Source: Bacteroidales bacterium | GTDB taxonomy: Bacteria; Bacteroidota; Bacteroidia; Bacteroidales; P3 | DNA length: 64,000 nt | Assembly (NCBI GenBank): GCA_017429685.1 | Contig: JAFROL010000041.1 | Location: 26,846-90,845 of the forward strand | Direction: 5' to 3' | Shown: positions 44,447-54,206 of the stretch, in pieces | Numbering within the stretch: position 1 is the first letter of the stretch | How the letters are laid out: each line of letters opens with the position of its first letter | The notes under the pieces: model-generated | Databases searched by the model: none | Told to the model about the DNA's origin: nothing | Seen by the model: the letters and a program-made list of their open reading frames with translations, nothing else | Translations under genes and position numbers: made by a program

Positions 44447-45391
44447 TTGAATCTCGTCCAGTCCATAACCGATCCCGAATGGCGGCGTGCCCTCAATGCG
44501 CTGCGCACCTATCTGAAGCTCGAGAAACAGCTGTCGGACAACTCGATAGAGGCCTATCTGCGCGATGTGTCGCATTTGGCACAGTTTGCGGTGGAGCGGG
44601 GCAAAAGCCCGTCGCAAATCACTCTCGACGACTTGCGCCAGCTTGTTGCACAGCTCAGCGACATCGGCGTTGCGCTCACCACCCAGAGCCGCATCGTCAG
44701 CGGGTTGCGCACCTTCTACAAGATGATGGTCGTCGAGGACGCCGTCAGCGACAATCCCGCCACGTTGCTCGAAATGCCGCGCACCGCACGCCATCTGCCC
44801 GACGTGCTCAGCAACGACGAGATAGACGCCATCATTGCCACCTTCGACCTCAGCCTGCCCGACCAGGCGCGCAACCGCGTCATCGTCGAAGTGCTGTATG
44901 GCTGCGGTCTGCGTGTCAGCGAACTGGTAAACCTCCATCTGTCAAACATTTACCCCGACGACGAATGCCTGCTCGTCACAGGCAAAGGCGACAAGCAGCG
45001 ATGGGTGCCCATCAACCATATAGCCCTGCACCTGATGCTGCAATACATCTCCACCATCCGTTGCCACCAGAGAATCAGGCCCGGCGAGGAAAAGTATGTG
45101 TTTATCAATCGCTTGGGAACCCACCTCTCACGCAATTACGTGTTTATGTTCCTCAAGCAGGCCGTGGCAGATGCCGGCATCAAAAAGCATATTTCGCCGC
45201 ACAGCCTGCGCCACAGTTTCGCCACCGAGCTGGTCACCGGAGGTGCCGACCTGCGTGCCGTGCAGGAGATGCTCGGCCACGAAAAAATCAATACCACAGA
45301 GATTTACACCCACCTTTCGCACCAGTACCTTCGCGACACCATCACACTTTACCATCCGCACTATAGGGGAAAGTTGGGTGTTGAAAGTTAA
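44447..45391 (+). CDS. xerD: XerD-type tyrosine recombinase
   Basis: Site-specific recombinase that resolves chromosome dimers at dif together with XerC. 314 residues. The N-terminal SAM-like core-binding domain (YLKLEKQLSDNSIEAYLRDV) precedes a catalytic domain with Arg in LYGCGLRVSELV, Lys in LVTGKGDKQRWVP, HxxR in SPHSLRHSFATEL, His in LGHEKINTTEIYTH and the Tyr of that same segment. The start is TTG at 44447; the only nearby ATG (44426) runs straight into a stop. This TTG belongs to the repeat sequence in front of the gene. No integron or phage context is present, so a housekeeping role is most likely. Confidence 0.92.
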   Translation: MNLVQSITDPEWRRALNALRTYLKLEKQLSDNSIEAYLRDVSHLAQFAVERGKSPSQITLDDLRQLVAQLSDIGVALTTQSRIVSGLRTFYKMMVVEDAVSDNPATLLEMPRTARHLPDVLSNDEIDAIIATFDLSLPDQARNRVIVEVLYGCGLRVSELVNLHLSNIYPDDECLLVTGKGDKQRWVPINHIALHLMLQYISTIRCHQRIRPGEEKYVFINRLGTHLSRNYVFMFLKQAVADAGIKKHISPHSLRHSFATELVTGGADLRAVQEMLGHEKINTTEIYTHLSHQYLRDTITLYHPHYRGKLGVES

Positions 45392-45490
45392 AATTTTTAA
45401 GTTAAAAGCGTAAGTAGCTGTAATTCACAATTATTGCTCCTTTTTGCCTGTGTTTGGGCAATAGGCTGGCAACAAGCACCTTGTCCGCCA

Positions 45491-45534
45491 GTTCTTATAT
45501 CGTTCTTATATTGTTCTTATATCGTTCTTATATT
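45491..45534. repeat. Four tandem 11-mers GTTCTTATAT(C/T)
   Basis: Units at 45491, 45502, 45513 and 45524 alternate in the last base (C, T, C, T). The following GAGGTATGGGAAC looks like a decayed inverted copy. The same unit forms a near-perfect hairpin at 57053-57105. Confidence 0.9.
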
Positions 45535-45739
45535 CGAGGTATGGGAACGGCATATTTTTGCCGTGCCTTCGCTATGCGAAATGGCGGTGCGGCTCGGGGG
45601 CAAATGGCGTTCAGCCTGCAGAGCAAAACACCAATACGCATCCCGCATCGTCCTTCGCCCAAAAACACTTTGGAAACTTCCGGATAAAGAAAGTAGAGCC
45701 GAAAACGTTTTTTGCTGTATGCATTTAGCAAAAAAATCG

Positions 45740-45747
45740 TATCTTTG
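45740..45747 (+). promoter_or_regulatory. Bacteroidota-type -7 element upstream of sufB
   Basis: TATCTTTG lies 29 bp before the sufB ATG. The nearest TTTG (45711-45714) is 25 bp upstream, farther than usual, so the -33 half is uncertain. Confidence 0.5.
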
Positions 45748-45775
45748 CATCGGCAATTTATATGCATTTTAGACG

Positions 45776-47239
<1,464 letters not shown>

Positions 47240-47242
47240 GAA

Positions 47243-47418
47243 ATTAAGGGGAGCTAAGGGAAGTTAAAGGAAGTTAGAGGGAAGTTAAGGGACAAATGCA
47301 CTTGCTGGTCACTATTGTCCTTTAACTTCCCTTAACTTCCCTTAACTTCCCTCTAACTTCCTTAATATCCCTCTAACTTCCCTTAATATCCCTCTATCTT
47401 CCCCCTTAACTCCCCTTA
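47243..47418. repeat. Inverted decamer arrays (GGAAGTTAAG ... CTTAACTTCC) between convergent genes
   Basis: The left arm (about 47248-47293) has GGAAGTTAAG-type units. The right arm (about 47328-47418) has ten or more CTTAACTTCC-type units on the same strand. A 35-nt spacer with GGGACAAATGC and ACTATTGTCC separates them. The whole could fold into a long hairpin between the sufB and mltG stops and may act as the terminator for both. Confidence 0.85.
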
Positions 47419-47419
47419 A

Positions 47420-48502
47420 TCATTTGTATATCTTCCGGCGGTTCATTTCGGCGTGGAAAGCGGCGGCGTTGGCGTTGTGTTGTGCCAGCGTGCTGGCAAA
47501 GTTGTGGCGTCCGCTGAAGTCGGCGCGTGCGCAGAAATAAAGGTAGTCGGTCTGCTTGTTGGCCAAGACGGCGTCGATCGAGGCTGCCGACGGTATGCAT
47601 ATCGGGCCGGGAGGCAGTCCGCGGTGTTTGTAGGTGTTGTACGGACTTTCGGCCTCGATGTGCACGTTGAGCAGGCGGCGCAGGCTGAAGTCGCCCACGG
47701 CATATTTCAGAGTGGGGTCGGCTTGCAGCAGCATCCCTTTGCGGATGCGGTTGAGGTAGACGCTTGCAATGTCGGCCTTCTCGTCGTTCTTGTTGGTCTC
47801 CTCTTCGACAATCGATGCCAGCGTTGTCACCTCGTCGGTGGTGAGGTTCAGCGCTTTGCACTTGTTGCGCCGCTCGTTGTTCCAGAAACGGTCGCTTTCT
47901 TTCTGCATCCTGTCGAGCAGCTTGCGGGGTGTGGTGTTCCAATAGATTTCGTAGGTGTTTTGCGGGAAGATGGCGATGATGGTCTGCGGGGTGTGGCCGT
48001 AGGCGGCGCATAGGCTGTCGTCTGACAGCAGTTGCAGCAGCGTGTCGCCCTCCATTTCAAGCCGTTGGCCTAAGTATTCGCATAGCTGCTGTTTGGTGCG
48101 GTGCTTGCCGATGGTGAGTTTCAGGGCGTCCTGGTTGCCGTAGTAGAGCTTGGTGAGGGTGCGCCAGGTGTTGGCGTGCGGCTCTATGATGTAGCGTCCG
48201 CCCTTGACGTTGTCGCGGTAGTGGCGCAGACGGGCCAGGGTGTTGAAAACGGCACCGTTGCCGATGCACGAGTGGGCGTCGAGCGAATCGACTACGGCCG
48301 CATAGTCCGATCCTGTGGGGATGAGGATTGTCTCGGTTTCGCTGTTGCCCATCTTCTGTCCGCGCAGGACGAGCAGTGCGGCGATTGCACCTGCCAGCAG
48401 CACTGCGGCGACAATAGCTATGGTGATGTGCTTTCCGCCAGTGGTTTGTTTGTCTCCTTTTTTCGTTGTCTTCGTCTTTGTTTTCGTTTTAGTTTTCGTC
48501 AT
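47420..48502 (-). CDS. mltG: endolytic transglycosylase MltG (YceG-like)
   Basis: Inner-membrane lytic transglycosylase that cleaves nascent peptidoglycan strands and sets glycan length. The membrane helix is at about residues 26-46 (HITIAIVAAVLLAGAIAAL). The YceG domain holds the catalytic Glu in LASIVEEETNKNDEK and ASVYLNRIRKGMLLQADPT. The ATG at 48502 overlaps the upstream GNAT stop (ATGA), which decides the start and gives 360 residues. The cytoplasmic N-terminus is a Lys-Thr run (MTKTKTKTKTKTTKKG) encoded by ACGAAA-type hexamers. Confidence 0.92.
   Translation of the reverse strand: MTKTKTKTKTKTTKKGDKQTTGGKHITIAIVAAVLLAGAIAALLVLRGQKMGNSETETILIPTGSDYAAVVDSLDAHSCIGNGAVFNTLARLRHYRDNVKGGRYIIEPHANTWRTLTKLYYGNQDALKLTIGKHRTKQQLCEYLGQRLEMEGDTLLQLLSDDSLCAAYGHTPQTIIAIFPQNTYEIYWNTTPRKLLDRMQKESDRFWNNERRNKCKALNLTTDEVTTLASIVEEETNKNDEKADIASVYLNRIRKGMLLQADPTLKYAVGDFSLRRLLNVHIEAESPYNTYKHRGLPPGPICIPSAASIDAVLANKQTDYLYFCARADFSGRHNFASTLAQHNANAAAFHAEMNRRKIYK
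48460..48502 (-). repeat. ACGAAA/ACTAAA hexamer array forming the mltG N-terminus
   Basis: On the minus strand: ACGAAA, ACTAAA, ACGAAA, ACAAAG, ACGAAG and ACAACG follow the ATG and encode alternating Thr-Lys. The same units lie in the nadC-yihY gap and in the post-purL hairpin. Confidence 0.8.
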
Positions 48503-49011
48503 CGTTCTAATAGCTTTTGGAAGATTATGGCATCGGTCCATTGGCGGCCGTCAAGAATCCATTCTTTGATGGTGCCGCACTCGGTATAGCCTGCTTTTTG
48601 GAACAGTCGGAGGCTGCGCGTGTTGTCGGTGGCGACGATGCAGTGCAGCTGGTGCAGGTCCAGGTGGCGGACGGCGAAATCCTCGACGGCGAGAAGCATA
48701 GCGGCGCCGTAGCCTTTGTGGCGCAGACTGCTGTCGACGATGATGCCGATGGCGCTGCGACGGTGGAACGGGTCGAAGTCGTATAGGTCGACGCAGCCCA
48801 CGGCGGCACCTGTTGTGTCGACGGCCATCAGGCGCAGCTGCCGCGAGGTGTAGATGTCGCAGCCGCTGCTTTCGTCGATGAAACGCTGCAGCGTGTGGCG
48901 CGAAAAAGGCTGGTGCGCCGCGCTGACGGTCCACGTCGAGGGGTCGTTTTCCCAGCGGTAGATGGCATCGATGTCGGCGGGTTCCATAGCCCGCAAAGTG
49001 ACAGTTTGCAT
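48499..49011 (-). CDS. GNAT family N-acetyltransferase (RimJ/RimL-like)
   Basis: 170 residues with the acetyl-CoA binding pattern SAIGIIVDSSLRHKGYGAAM, followed by QLHCIVATDNTRSLRLFQKAGY and GTIKEWILDG. It resembles the SpeG/RimL branch that acetylates small amines or protein N-termini, but the substrate cannot be assigned. The stop overlaps the mltG start by 4 bp, so the two are translationally coupled; the reason for pairing with a cell wall enzyme is not evident. Confidence 0.88.
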   Translation of the reverse strand: MQTVTLRAMEPADIDAIYRWENDPSTWTVSAAHQPFSRHTLQRFIDESSGCDIYTSRQLRLMAVDTTGAAVGCVDLYDFDPFHRRSAIGIIVDSSLRHKGYGAAMLLAVEDFAVRHLDLHQLHCIVATDNTRSLRLFQKAGYTECGTIKEWILDGRQWTDAIIFQKLLER

Positions 49012-49202
49012 AGGTCGGTTGATGTGCGTTGTTTTGGTGGTAGTAACGGCAGGCTCTTTTTTTTATTGTATCCTATAAAATAAAAAGGCACTTTTGGCGT
49101 TGTAATATAGTTCAAGATTTGCGGGCAATGAGGCCGATAGGCTTGAACATTAGGGATTCTGTGTTTGCCTGTCGATTTTGGATTTTGTATAAAGAGAAGA
49201 AT

Positions 49203-50027
49203 ATGAACGATATAGAGCTTTGTGAAGAGGTTTGTCTGCTGGCACGCGAGACGGGACAATTCCTTGTCGGCGAGCGCATCAAGACGGACGACGTGGTCGA
49301 TTCGCAGTCGAAGGGACCGCACGACTACGTGACGCGTTTCGACCGCGAGTCGGAGCGCCGCATCGTCGAGCGGTTGCGACAGCTGTTGCCCGAAGGCGAT
49401 TTTATTGCCGAGGAAAACACGGCACAGCGCAGTGCCGGAAGCCGATACACCTGGATAGTCGATCCGATAGACGGCACGACGAATTTTATGCACGGACTGG
49501 CCCCGACCTGCATCAGCATTGCGCTGCAGGACAGTCAGTTGTCAGCCGAACAGGGCCGCCCGTCGATGGTTTTGGGCGTGGTCTACGAACTGTGGGGCGA
49601 CGAATGTTTCGCCGCTTGCTGTTCGCAGCAGGGGGCTACGCTCAATGGAAAGGCCATAGGTGTGTCGCGTGCTGCAAAGCTTGACGACTCGCTGATTGCC
49701 ACGGGGTTTCCATATAGTGATTTCGGTCGTATGGAGCAATATATGCGTATGCTGGAATGGACTATGCGCCACAGCCACGGGGTGCGTCGCCTCGGGTCGG
49801 CGGCGGCCGACCTGGTCTATACCGCCTGTGGACGCTGCGATGCATTCTACGAGTACGGTTTGAAGCCCTACGACGTTGCTGCAGGTGCCTTCATCGTCGA
49901 GAAGGCCGGCGGGCGCATCGGCGATTTCGGTGGCGGCGGCAACTGGCTTACTGGCGGCGAAATGGTGGCCGCCAATCCATTTGTCTTCGACGAGATGGTC
50001 TCACAATTACAATATTTCGGATTATGA
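49203..50027 (+). CDS. inositol monophosphatase family protein
   Basis: Mg2+-dependent phosphatase of the IMPase/FIG superfamily (substrates can be inositol phosphates, PAP or fructose bisphosphate). 274 residues from the ATG at 49203, preceded by AAAGAGAAG. An upstream in-frame ATG (49119) adds unconserved sequence. Metal site motifs are EENT near residue 67, WIVDPIDGTTNF near 85 and KPYDVAAGAFIVEKAGG near the C-terminus; LGSAAADL is also typical. The stop overlaps the nfeD start by 3 bp (ATGA). Confidence 0.92.
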   Translation: MNDIELCEEVCLLARETGQFLVGERIKTDDVVDSQSKGPHDYVTRFDRESERRIVERLRQLLPEGDFIAEENTAQRSAGSRYTWIVDPIDGTTNFMHGLAPTCISIALQDSQLSAEQGRPSMVLGVVYELWGDECFAACCSQQGATLNGKAIGVSRAAKLDDSLIATGFPYSDFGRMEQYMRMLEWTMRHSHGVRRLGSAAADLVYTACGRCDAFYEYGLKPYDVAAGAFIVEKAGGRIGDFGGGGNWLTGGEMVAANPFVFDEMVSQLQYFGL

Positions 50028-51358
50028 AAAAGTTACTGTCTTTGATGGTCTTGGCCCTGTTGCCGCTTGTGATGTCGGCACAGGCAACGAAAAAGACCGT
50101 TTATCGTTTCGACATCGACGAGGAAATCGCCCCTCCGGCGTCGCTGCGGGTCGAAAAGGCTATGGAGGAGGCCGCCAAGCTTGAGGCCGACATTATCGTG
50201 GTGCGTATCAACACCTTCGGAGGCAGCCTCGACGATGCCGACAAAATCCGTACCGCCTTCCTGCAGGCCGGTCGTCCAATCTATGCCTATATCGACAACA
50301 ACGCCGCATCGGCAGGGGCACTGATCAGCATCGCCTGCGACTCGATTTATATGCACAGCGGCTCGTCGATAGGTGCCGCCACCGTGGTGGACCAGACTGG
50401 TGCTGTGCAGCCCGACAAGTATCAGAGCTATATGCGTTCGCTGATGCGCACCACCGCCGAAGCGCGCGGACGCCGTCCCGACATAGCGCAGGCTATGGTG
50501 GACCCAGATATCTATGTGGAAGGCATCAGCGACAGTGGCAAGGTGCTGACGTTCACCACACAGGAGGCCATAAAGTATGGCTATTGCGAGGCAGAGACGG
50601 AAAGTGTGGCGCAACTGCTTGAGCACGCTGGAGTTACGGACTACGTCATCCGCGAACAGCGCTACTCGTTCCTCGACAAGCTTATCGGTTTCCTTGTCTC
50701 GCCCGTCGTTTCAGGCATACTTATTATGTTGATTATAGGCGGCATATACTTCGAACTGCAACAACCTGGCATCGGTTTTCCGCTGATTCTGGCTCTCTCG
50801 GCGGCGGCGCTCTATTTCGCTCCGCTCTATCTCGAAGGGCTTGCCACGTATTGGGAAATCATCGTCTTTATAATAGGTATAGTGCTGATAGCGTTGGAAT
50901 TGTTTGTAATACCCGGATTTGGCGTGGCTGGCGTGATGGGTATTATCTGTCTGGTGGCAGGTCTGATGTTCAGTATGGTAGGTAATGTGGGTTTCGACTT
51001 CTCGGCCGTCCCAGGAGCGCTGATTGCCAACAGGCTGATGATAGTGCTGGTGTCGGTGGCGGTAGCGTTGCCTGTCAGTATATGGCTTGGTAAAAAGCTG
51101 TTTGAGAGCACGTTGTTTGGCGGATTGGCCCTCAATACCGAGGAGAAAACCGATGAGGGCTACACTGTGGCCGGCGAACGTGAGCTGTCGTTGATTGGTG
51201 CCGACGGTGTGGCCGCCACGATTCTGCGACCGGCGGGCAAAGTGACTGTCGATGGACGGCTCTATGACGCTGTGGCTCAGATTGGTTATATTGACAAAGG
51301 CGAGTCGGTAACGGTTGTCGACTATGTCAACGGCAGCCTGGTGGTAATTAAAAAATAA
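50024..51358 (+). CDS. NfeD family membrane serine protease-like protein
   Basis: 444 residues starting MKKLLSLMVLALLPLVMSAQ (signal peptide). The N-terminal ClpP-like domain has RINTFGGSLDDADKIRTA, NNAASAGALISIACD with the catalytic Ser, and SSIGAATVV. It is followed by four to five membrane helices (about residues 230-350) and a C-terminal OB-fold NfeD domain (LIGADGVAATILRPAGKVTV). This is the long NfeD1b type that works with SPFH/stomatin proteins at membranes; no SPFH gene is adjacent. The ATG at 50024 overlaps the IMPase stop, which fixes the start. Confidence 0.92.
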   Translation: MKKLLSLMVLALLPLVMSAQATKKTVYRFDIDEEIAPPASLRVEKAMEEAAKLEADIIVVRINTFGGSLDDADKIRTAFLQAGRPIYAYIDNNAASAGALISIACDSIYMHSGSSIGAATVVDQTGAVQPDKYQSYMRSLMRTTAEARGRRPDIAQAMVDPDIYVEGISDSGKVLTFTTQEAIKYGYCEAETESVAQLLEHAGVTDYVIREQRYSFLDKLIGFLVSPVVSGILIMLIIGGIYFELQQPGIGFPLILALSAAALYFAPLYLEGLATYWEIIVFIIGIVLIALELFVIPGFGVAGVMGIICLVAGLMFSMVGNVGFDFSAVPGALIANRLMIVLVSVAVALPVSIWLGKKLFESTLFGGLALNTEEKTDEGYTVAGERELSLIGADGVAATILRPAGKVTVDGRLYDAVAQIGYIDKGESVTVVDYVNGSLVVIKK

Positions 51359-51373
51359 TAATTAAAGATTAAT

Positions 51374-53038
51374 ATGCGTCAGGCTTTCAGACTTATATGG
51401 CAATGCGATAAGCGGGGATTCGTCCTCAAGCTTCTCTACACCGTGTGCAACAGCCTTTTGCCGCTGATTAACCTGTACGTGCTCAAGCTGTTGGTCGACG
51501 CCATAACGACAGCTGTCGAATCGAAGCCTGTCGACGCTATGCTTTGGGGTGCACCCCTTGCGGGATATATTGCAGCCTTTTGCGGCATTATGCTGCTCAA
51601 CCGCTGGATCGGGGTGCTCAACACCGTCAACAACGACATTCTTACCCAGCGACTTACCGACTACATCAACAACATCATCCAGACCCAGTCGGTCAGGCTC
51701 GATATGGCCTATTACGACAACCCCGACTATCACGACACGTTCCACCGCGCCCAGCAGGAAGCCGCCTTCCGCCCCATCCGCATACTGGAAAATACGGTCA
51801 CCGTTGTCGGCTCGGTAGCAGCGCTGGCTGGCATTGCCGCTATGCTGCTGGCATCCTCGTGGCAGGTTGTGGCGGTGATGCTTGTCGCCGTGCTGCCATC
51901 GTTCGCAGTGCGCCTCTACAAGTCGCGACGCATCTACCGTTTCCGCCGTGAGACAACGCAGGATATGCGTCGCACGAACTATTATGGTCAATTGCTCACC
52001 AACCGCATCTTTGCCAAAGAGGTGCGCGCCTTCGGCCTGGCCGACCACTTCCGCCGCCTCTATGTCGACATCCGCGCACGACTGGTGCAGCAACTCCTGG
52101 CCATATCGCGACGTCTGGCACTTTTCGACGCCATCACGGCTATCTTGGAAACCGCTGCAATGGCATTGGTAATCATATTCTTGATACGTCCCGCCATCAG
52201 TGGCGCAATGACCATCGGCTCGTTCGTGATGCTCTTCGAGGCCTTTCGTCGTGGACAGGGCCACCTCAGCAGCCTGGTGAGTGGAGTTAGTGGTTTGTAT
52301 GAACATAAATTGTTTATAAACAACTTGTTTGATTTTCTTTCTTTAACTCCCTCTATTGTTTCGCCAGCCGATCCCGTTCCATTTCCGGAGAGGGTGGAGG
52401 AGGTCTGTTTCGACGACGTAACGTTCTTATATCCTGATATGAAGCAACCTGTATTGTCACACTTTTCGCTCACCGCACGGCGTGGCGAGGTGACCCTCAT
52501 CGAAGGCGAAAACGGACGTGGTAAGACGACGATGCTCAAGCTTTTGTTGCGTCTCTACGACCCGCAGCAGGGCAGTGTCCGCATCAACGGCATTGATATA
52601 CGCCGTTTCGACGTTGCCGAGTTGCGTCGCAATCTTAGCGTCATTTTTCAGGATTATGTGCAGTTCTGTTTCACGGCGCGTGAAAATATAGTCTTCGGCG
52701 ACATCGGCAATGCCGACGATGCTCAACGGCTGGCGCAGTCCATTCGCGCCGCTGGTGCCGATGCCGTTGTGGATGGTTTGGACCACGGATTGGACACCCC
52801 TTTGGGTCGACAATTCGATGGTGGTGAGGAACTTAGTATGGGACAGTGGCAGCGCATTGCCCTTGCCCGTCAGCTTTATTCCAAGGCTCAGGTGCTGCTT
52901 TTCGACGAGCCTACGGCTTGGATGGATGCAGAGGCTCGTGCCAATTTCCGGCAAACCCTTGAGGCTCTGCGTGCCGACCACGTCATTCTCCTTGTCCAAC
53001 ACCAGACGGTGGAAGCGGAAAGCGGAAAGCGAGGCTGA
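51374..53038 (+). CDS. ABC transporter, fused permease and ATPase
   Basis: 554-residue half-transporter of the exporter type. The membrane domain (residues 1-310) has about six helices (KLLYTVCNSLLPLINLYVL onward). The ATPase domain has Walker A GENGRGKTTMLKLLL, signature ELSMGQWQRIALARQ, Walker B VLLFDEPTAWMDAEA and H-loop VQHQT. Substrate unknown; it may work as a homodimer, since no partner is adjacent. The last residues (VEAESGKRG) are encoded by the heptamer array, and the TGA stop lies in the GACGCG linker of the repeat module. Confidence 0.88.
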   Translation: MRQAFRLIWQCDKRGFVLKLLYTVCNSLLPLINLYVLKLLVDAITTAVESKPVDAMLWGAPLAGYIAAFCGIMLLNRWIGVLNTVNNDILTQRLTDYINNIIQTQSVRLDMAYYDNPDYHDTFHRAQQEAAFRPIRILENTVTVVGSVAALAGIAAMLLASSWQVVAVMLVAVLPSFAVRLYKSRRIYRFRRETTQDMRRTNYYGQLLTNRIFAKEVRAFGLADHFRRLYVDIRARLVQQLLAISRRLALFDAITAILETAAMALVIIFLIRPAISGAMTIGSFVMLFEAFRRGQGHLSSLVSGVSGLYEHKLFINNLFDFLSLTPSIVSPADPVPFPERVEEVCFDDVTFLYPDMKQPVLSHFSLTARRGEVTLIEGENGRGKTTMLKLLLRLYDPQQGSVRINGIDIRRFDVAELRRNLSVIFQDYVQFCFTARENIVFGDIGNADDAQRLAQSIRAAGADAVVDGLDHGLDTPLGRQFDGGEELSMGQWQRIALARQLYSKAQVLLFDEPTAWMDAEARANFRQTLEALRADHVILLVQHQTVEAESGKRG

Positions 53039-53105
53039 CGCGTCAGCACTAACACACTAACACACTAACACACTAACACAATAACACAATAACACAATAA
53101 CTAGT
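53015..53105 (+). repeat. Composite repeat module overlapping the ABC transporter 3' end
   Basis: Heptamers 53015-53034 (coding), linker GAGGCTGACGCGTCAGC with the perfect palindrome CTGACGCGTCAG (53035-53046), and about seven octamers (CACTAACA, then CAATAACA) to 53100. It ends at the TrmH-type ATG at 53107. Confidence 0.95.
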
Positions 53106-53106
53106 T

Positions 53107-53646
53107 ATGTCCTACAAACTTACAACTCAGGAAATGAATCGTCTGACGGTAGACGAGTTCCGTGCCAGCCAGAAGATTCCGCTGACGGTTGTGCTCGATA
53201 ACGTACGCAGTCAGAATAATATAGGCTCCGTGTTCCGTACTGCCGATGCATTACGCGTCGGCCGGATTGTGCTTTGTGGCATTTGTTCCACTCCGCCGCA
53301 TCGCGAGATTCACAAGACGGCGCTGGGTGCGGAGGAAAGCGTGGACTGGAGCTATTGCGAGGATACGGTGGATTGCGTGCGAGCGCTTAAGGAGCAGGGG
53401 TATAGGATATATGCCGTCGAGCTGGCCCACAACAGCCTGAAACTGGGCACCGATCCTATCGCTGCCGACGGTCCCGTGGCTCTTGTCCTGGGCAACGAAA
53501 TTGACGGGGTGCAGGAGGAGGTTATGGAACTTTGCGACGGAGCGATAGAGATTCCGCAATACGGCACAAAGCATTCGTTGAATGTTAGTTGCGCTGCCGC
53601 GATAGTGATGTGGGAAATGACAAAAATTATGAGAGCGGAGAACTGA
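53107..53646 (+). CDS. TrmH/SpoU family RNA 2'-O-methyltransferase
   Basis: SPOUT-class methyltransferase that methylates a ribose 2'-OH in tRNA or rRNA. 179 residues, the catalytic domain only. Motif 1 is LDNVRSQNNIGSVFRTADAL, motif 2 LVLGNEIDGVQEEVM and motif 3 IPQYGTKHSLNVSCAAAI. Without an N-terminal RNA-binding domain the exact target is open. The gene is flanked on both sides by repeat modules; its last codons (RAEN then TGA) lie at the edge of the following heptamer array. Confidence 0.9.
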   Translation: MSYKLTTQEMNRLTVDEFRASQKIPLTVVLDNVRSQNNIGSVFRTADALRVGRIVLCGICSTPPHREIHKTALGAEESVDWSYCEDTVDCVRALKEQGYRIYAVELAHNSLKLGTDPIAADGPVALVLGNEIDGVQEEVMELCDGAIEIPQYGTKHSLNVSCAAAIVMWEMTKIMRAEN

Positions 53647-53648
53647 AA

Positions 53649-53849
53649 GCGGAAAGCGGAAAGCGGAGAACGGAAAGCGGAAAACGGAAAGCGGAGAACG
53701 GAAAGCGGAAAGCGGAAAGCGGAAAGATGATTCGTATTGTCCCTTAACTTCCTTTAACTTCCCTTAACTTCCCTTAACTTCCAATCATAACTTCCCTTAA
53801 CTTCCTTTAACTCCCCTTATTAACGAATTAACAAATTAACGATTTGACA
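53649..53849 (+). repeat. Composite repeat module with decamers
   Basis: Heptamers 53649-53726, linker GATGATTCGTATTGTCC (about 53725-53741), CTTAACTTCC decamers with an internal AATCATAACTTCC (to 53818), and TAACnnAT octamers to 53849. The same order, inverted, is found at 58503-58700. Confidence 0.95.
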
Positions 53850-54203
53850 ATGACAAAAGAAGAAGCAATAGAACGAGCAAAAGCGTTGCACAAACAGGGG
53901 TGCAACTGCTGTCAGTCGGTGGTGATGGCATTCGCCGAGAAGCTGCCCATCGACGCTGAGAATTTAATGAATGTTGCGGCTCCCTTTGGCCGCGGAATTG
54001 CCGGATGTCGCGAGGTGTGCGGCTGCGTCAGCGGAATGGCTATGGTATGCGGCCTGACGGGACATACTGGCGAAGTGCGGACGCTGATAGAGAAGTTCCG
54101 TGCCGAAGAGGGCGACATCGTCTGTGGCCGCCTGCTGCAGATGGGCAAGCGTCCCTGCAACGAGATGGTCGGCGACGCCGCCGGTATGCTGGCGGAAATG
54201 TGA
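53850..54203 (+). CDS. C_GCAxxG_C_C family redox-type protein
   Basis: 117 residues from the ATG at 53850. It has the family's cysteine pattern: GCNCCQSVVMAF near residue 16-27, AAPFGRGIAGCREVCGCVSG near 48-67 (the G-C-x-x-x-C-G-C core), and a late Cys in KRPCNEM. Members are found in many anaerobes, some near redox or metal enzymes, but biochemical function is not established. It lies between repeat modules with no operon partner. Confidence 0.88.
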   Translation: MTKEEAIERAKALHKQGCNCCQSVVMAFAEKLPIDAENLMNVAAPFGRGIAGCREVCGCVSGMAMVCGLTGHTGEVRTLIEKFRAEEGDIVCGRLLQMGKRPCNEMVGDAAGMLAEM

Positions 54204-54206
54204 AAA

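Larger units (their letters stand above)
45392..45775. other. Gene-free gap of 384 bp between xerD and sufB
   Basis: It holds four GTTCTTATAT(C/T) direct repeats (45491-45534), a short hairpin ACGGCA/TGCCGT (about 45547-45564) and the sufB -7 element. Open frames here show no family features and are not called. Confidence 0.75.

Noticed and set aside
44447-45391. xerD as an integron or phage integrase marking an island
   Set aside because: No attachment site, tRNA, cassette or phage genes nearby; the sequence fits the housekeeping XerC/D type.
45434-45772. 112-codon frame between xerD and sufB
   Set aside because: It runs through the 11-mer repeats and the sufB promoter and has no recognisable domain.
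49757-50023. Longer N-terminus for nfeD
   Set aside because: It overlaps IMPase in another frame; the ATG at 50024 gives a proper signal peptide.
53641-53850. CRISPR array
   Set aside because: Repeats are 7-10 bp direct tandem units with no spacers of constant length and no cas genes.
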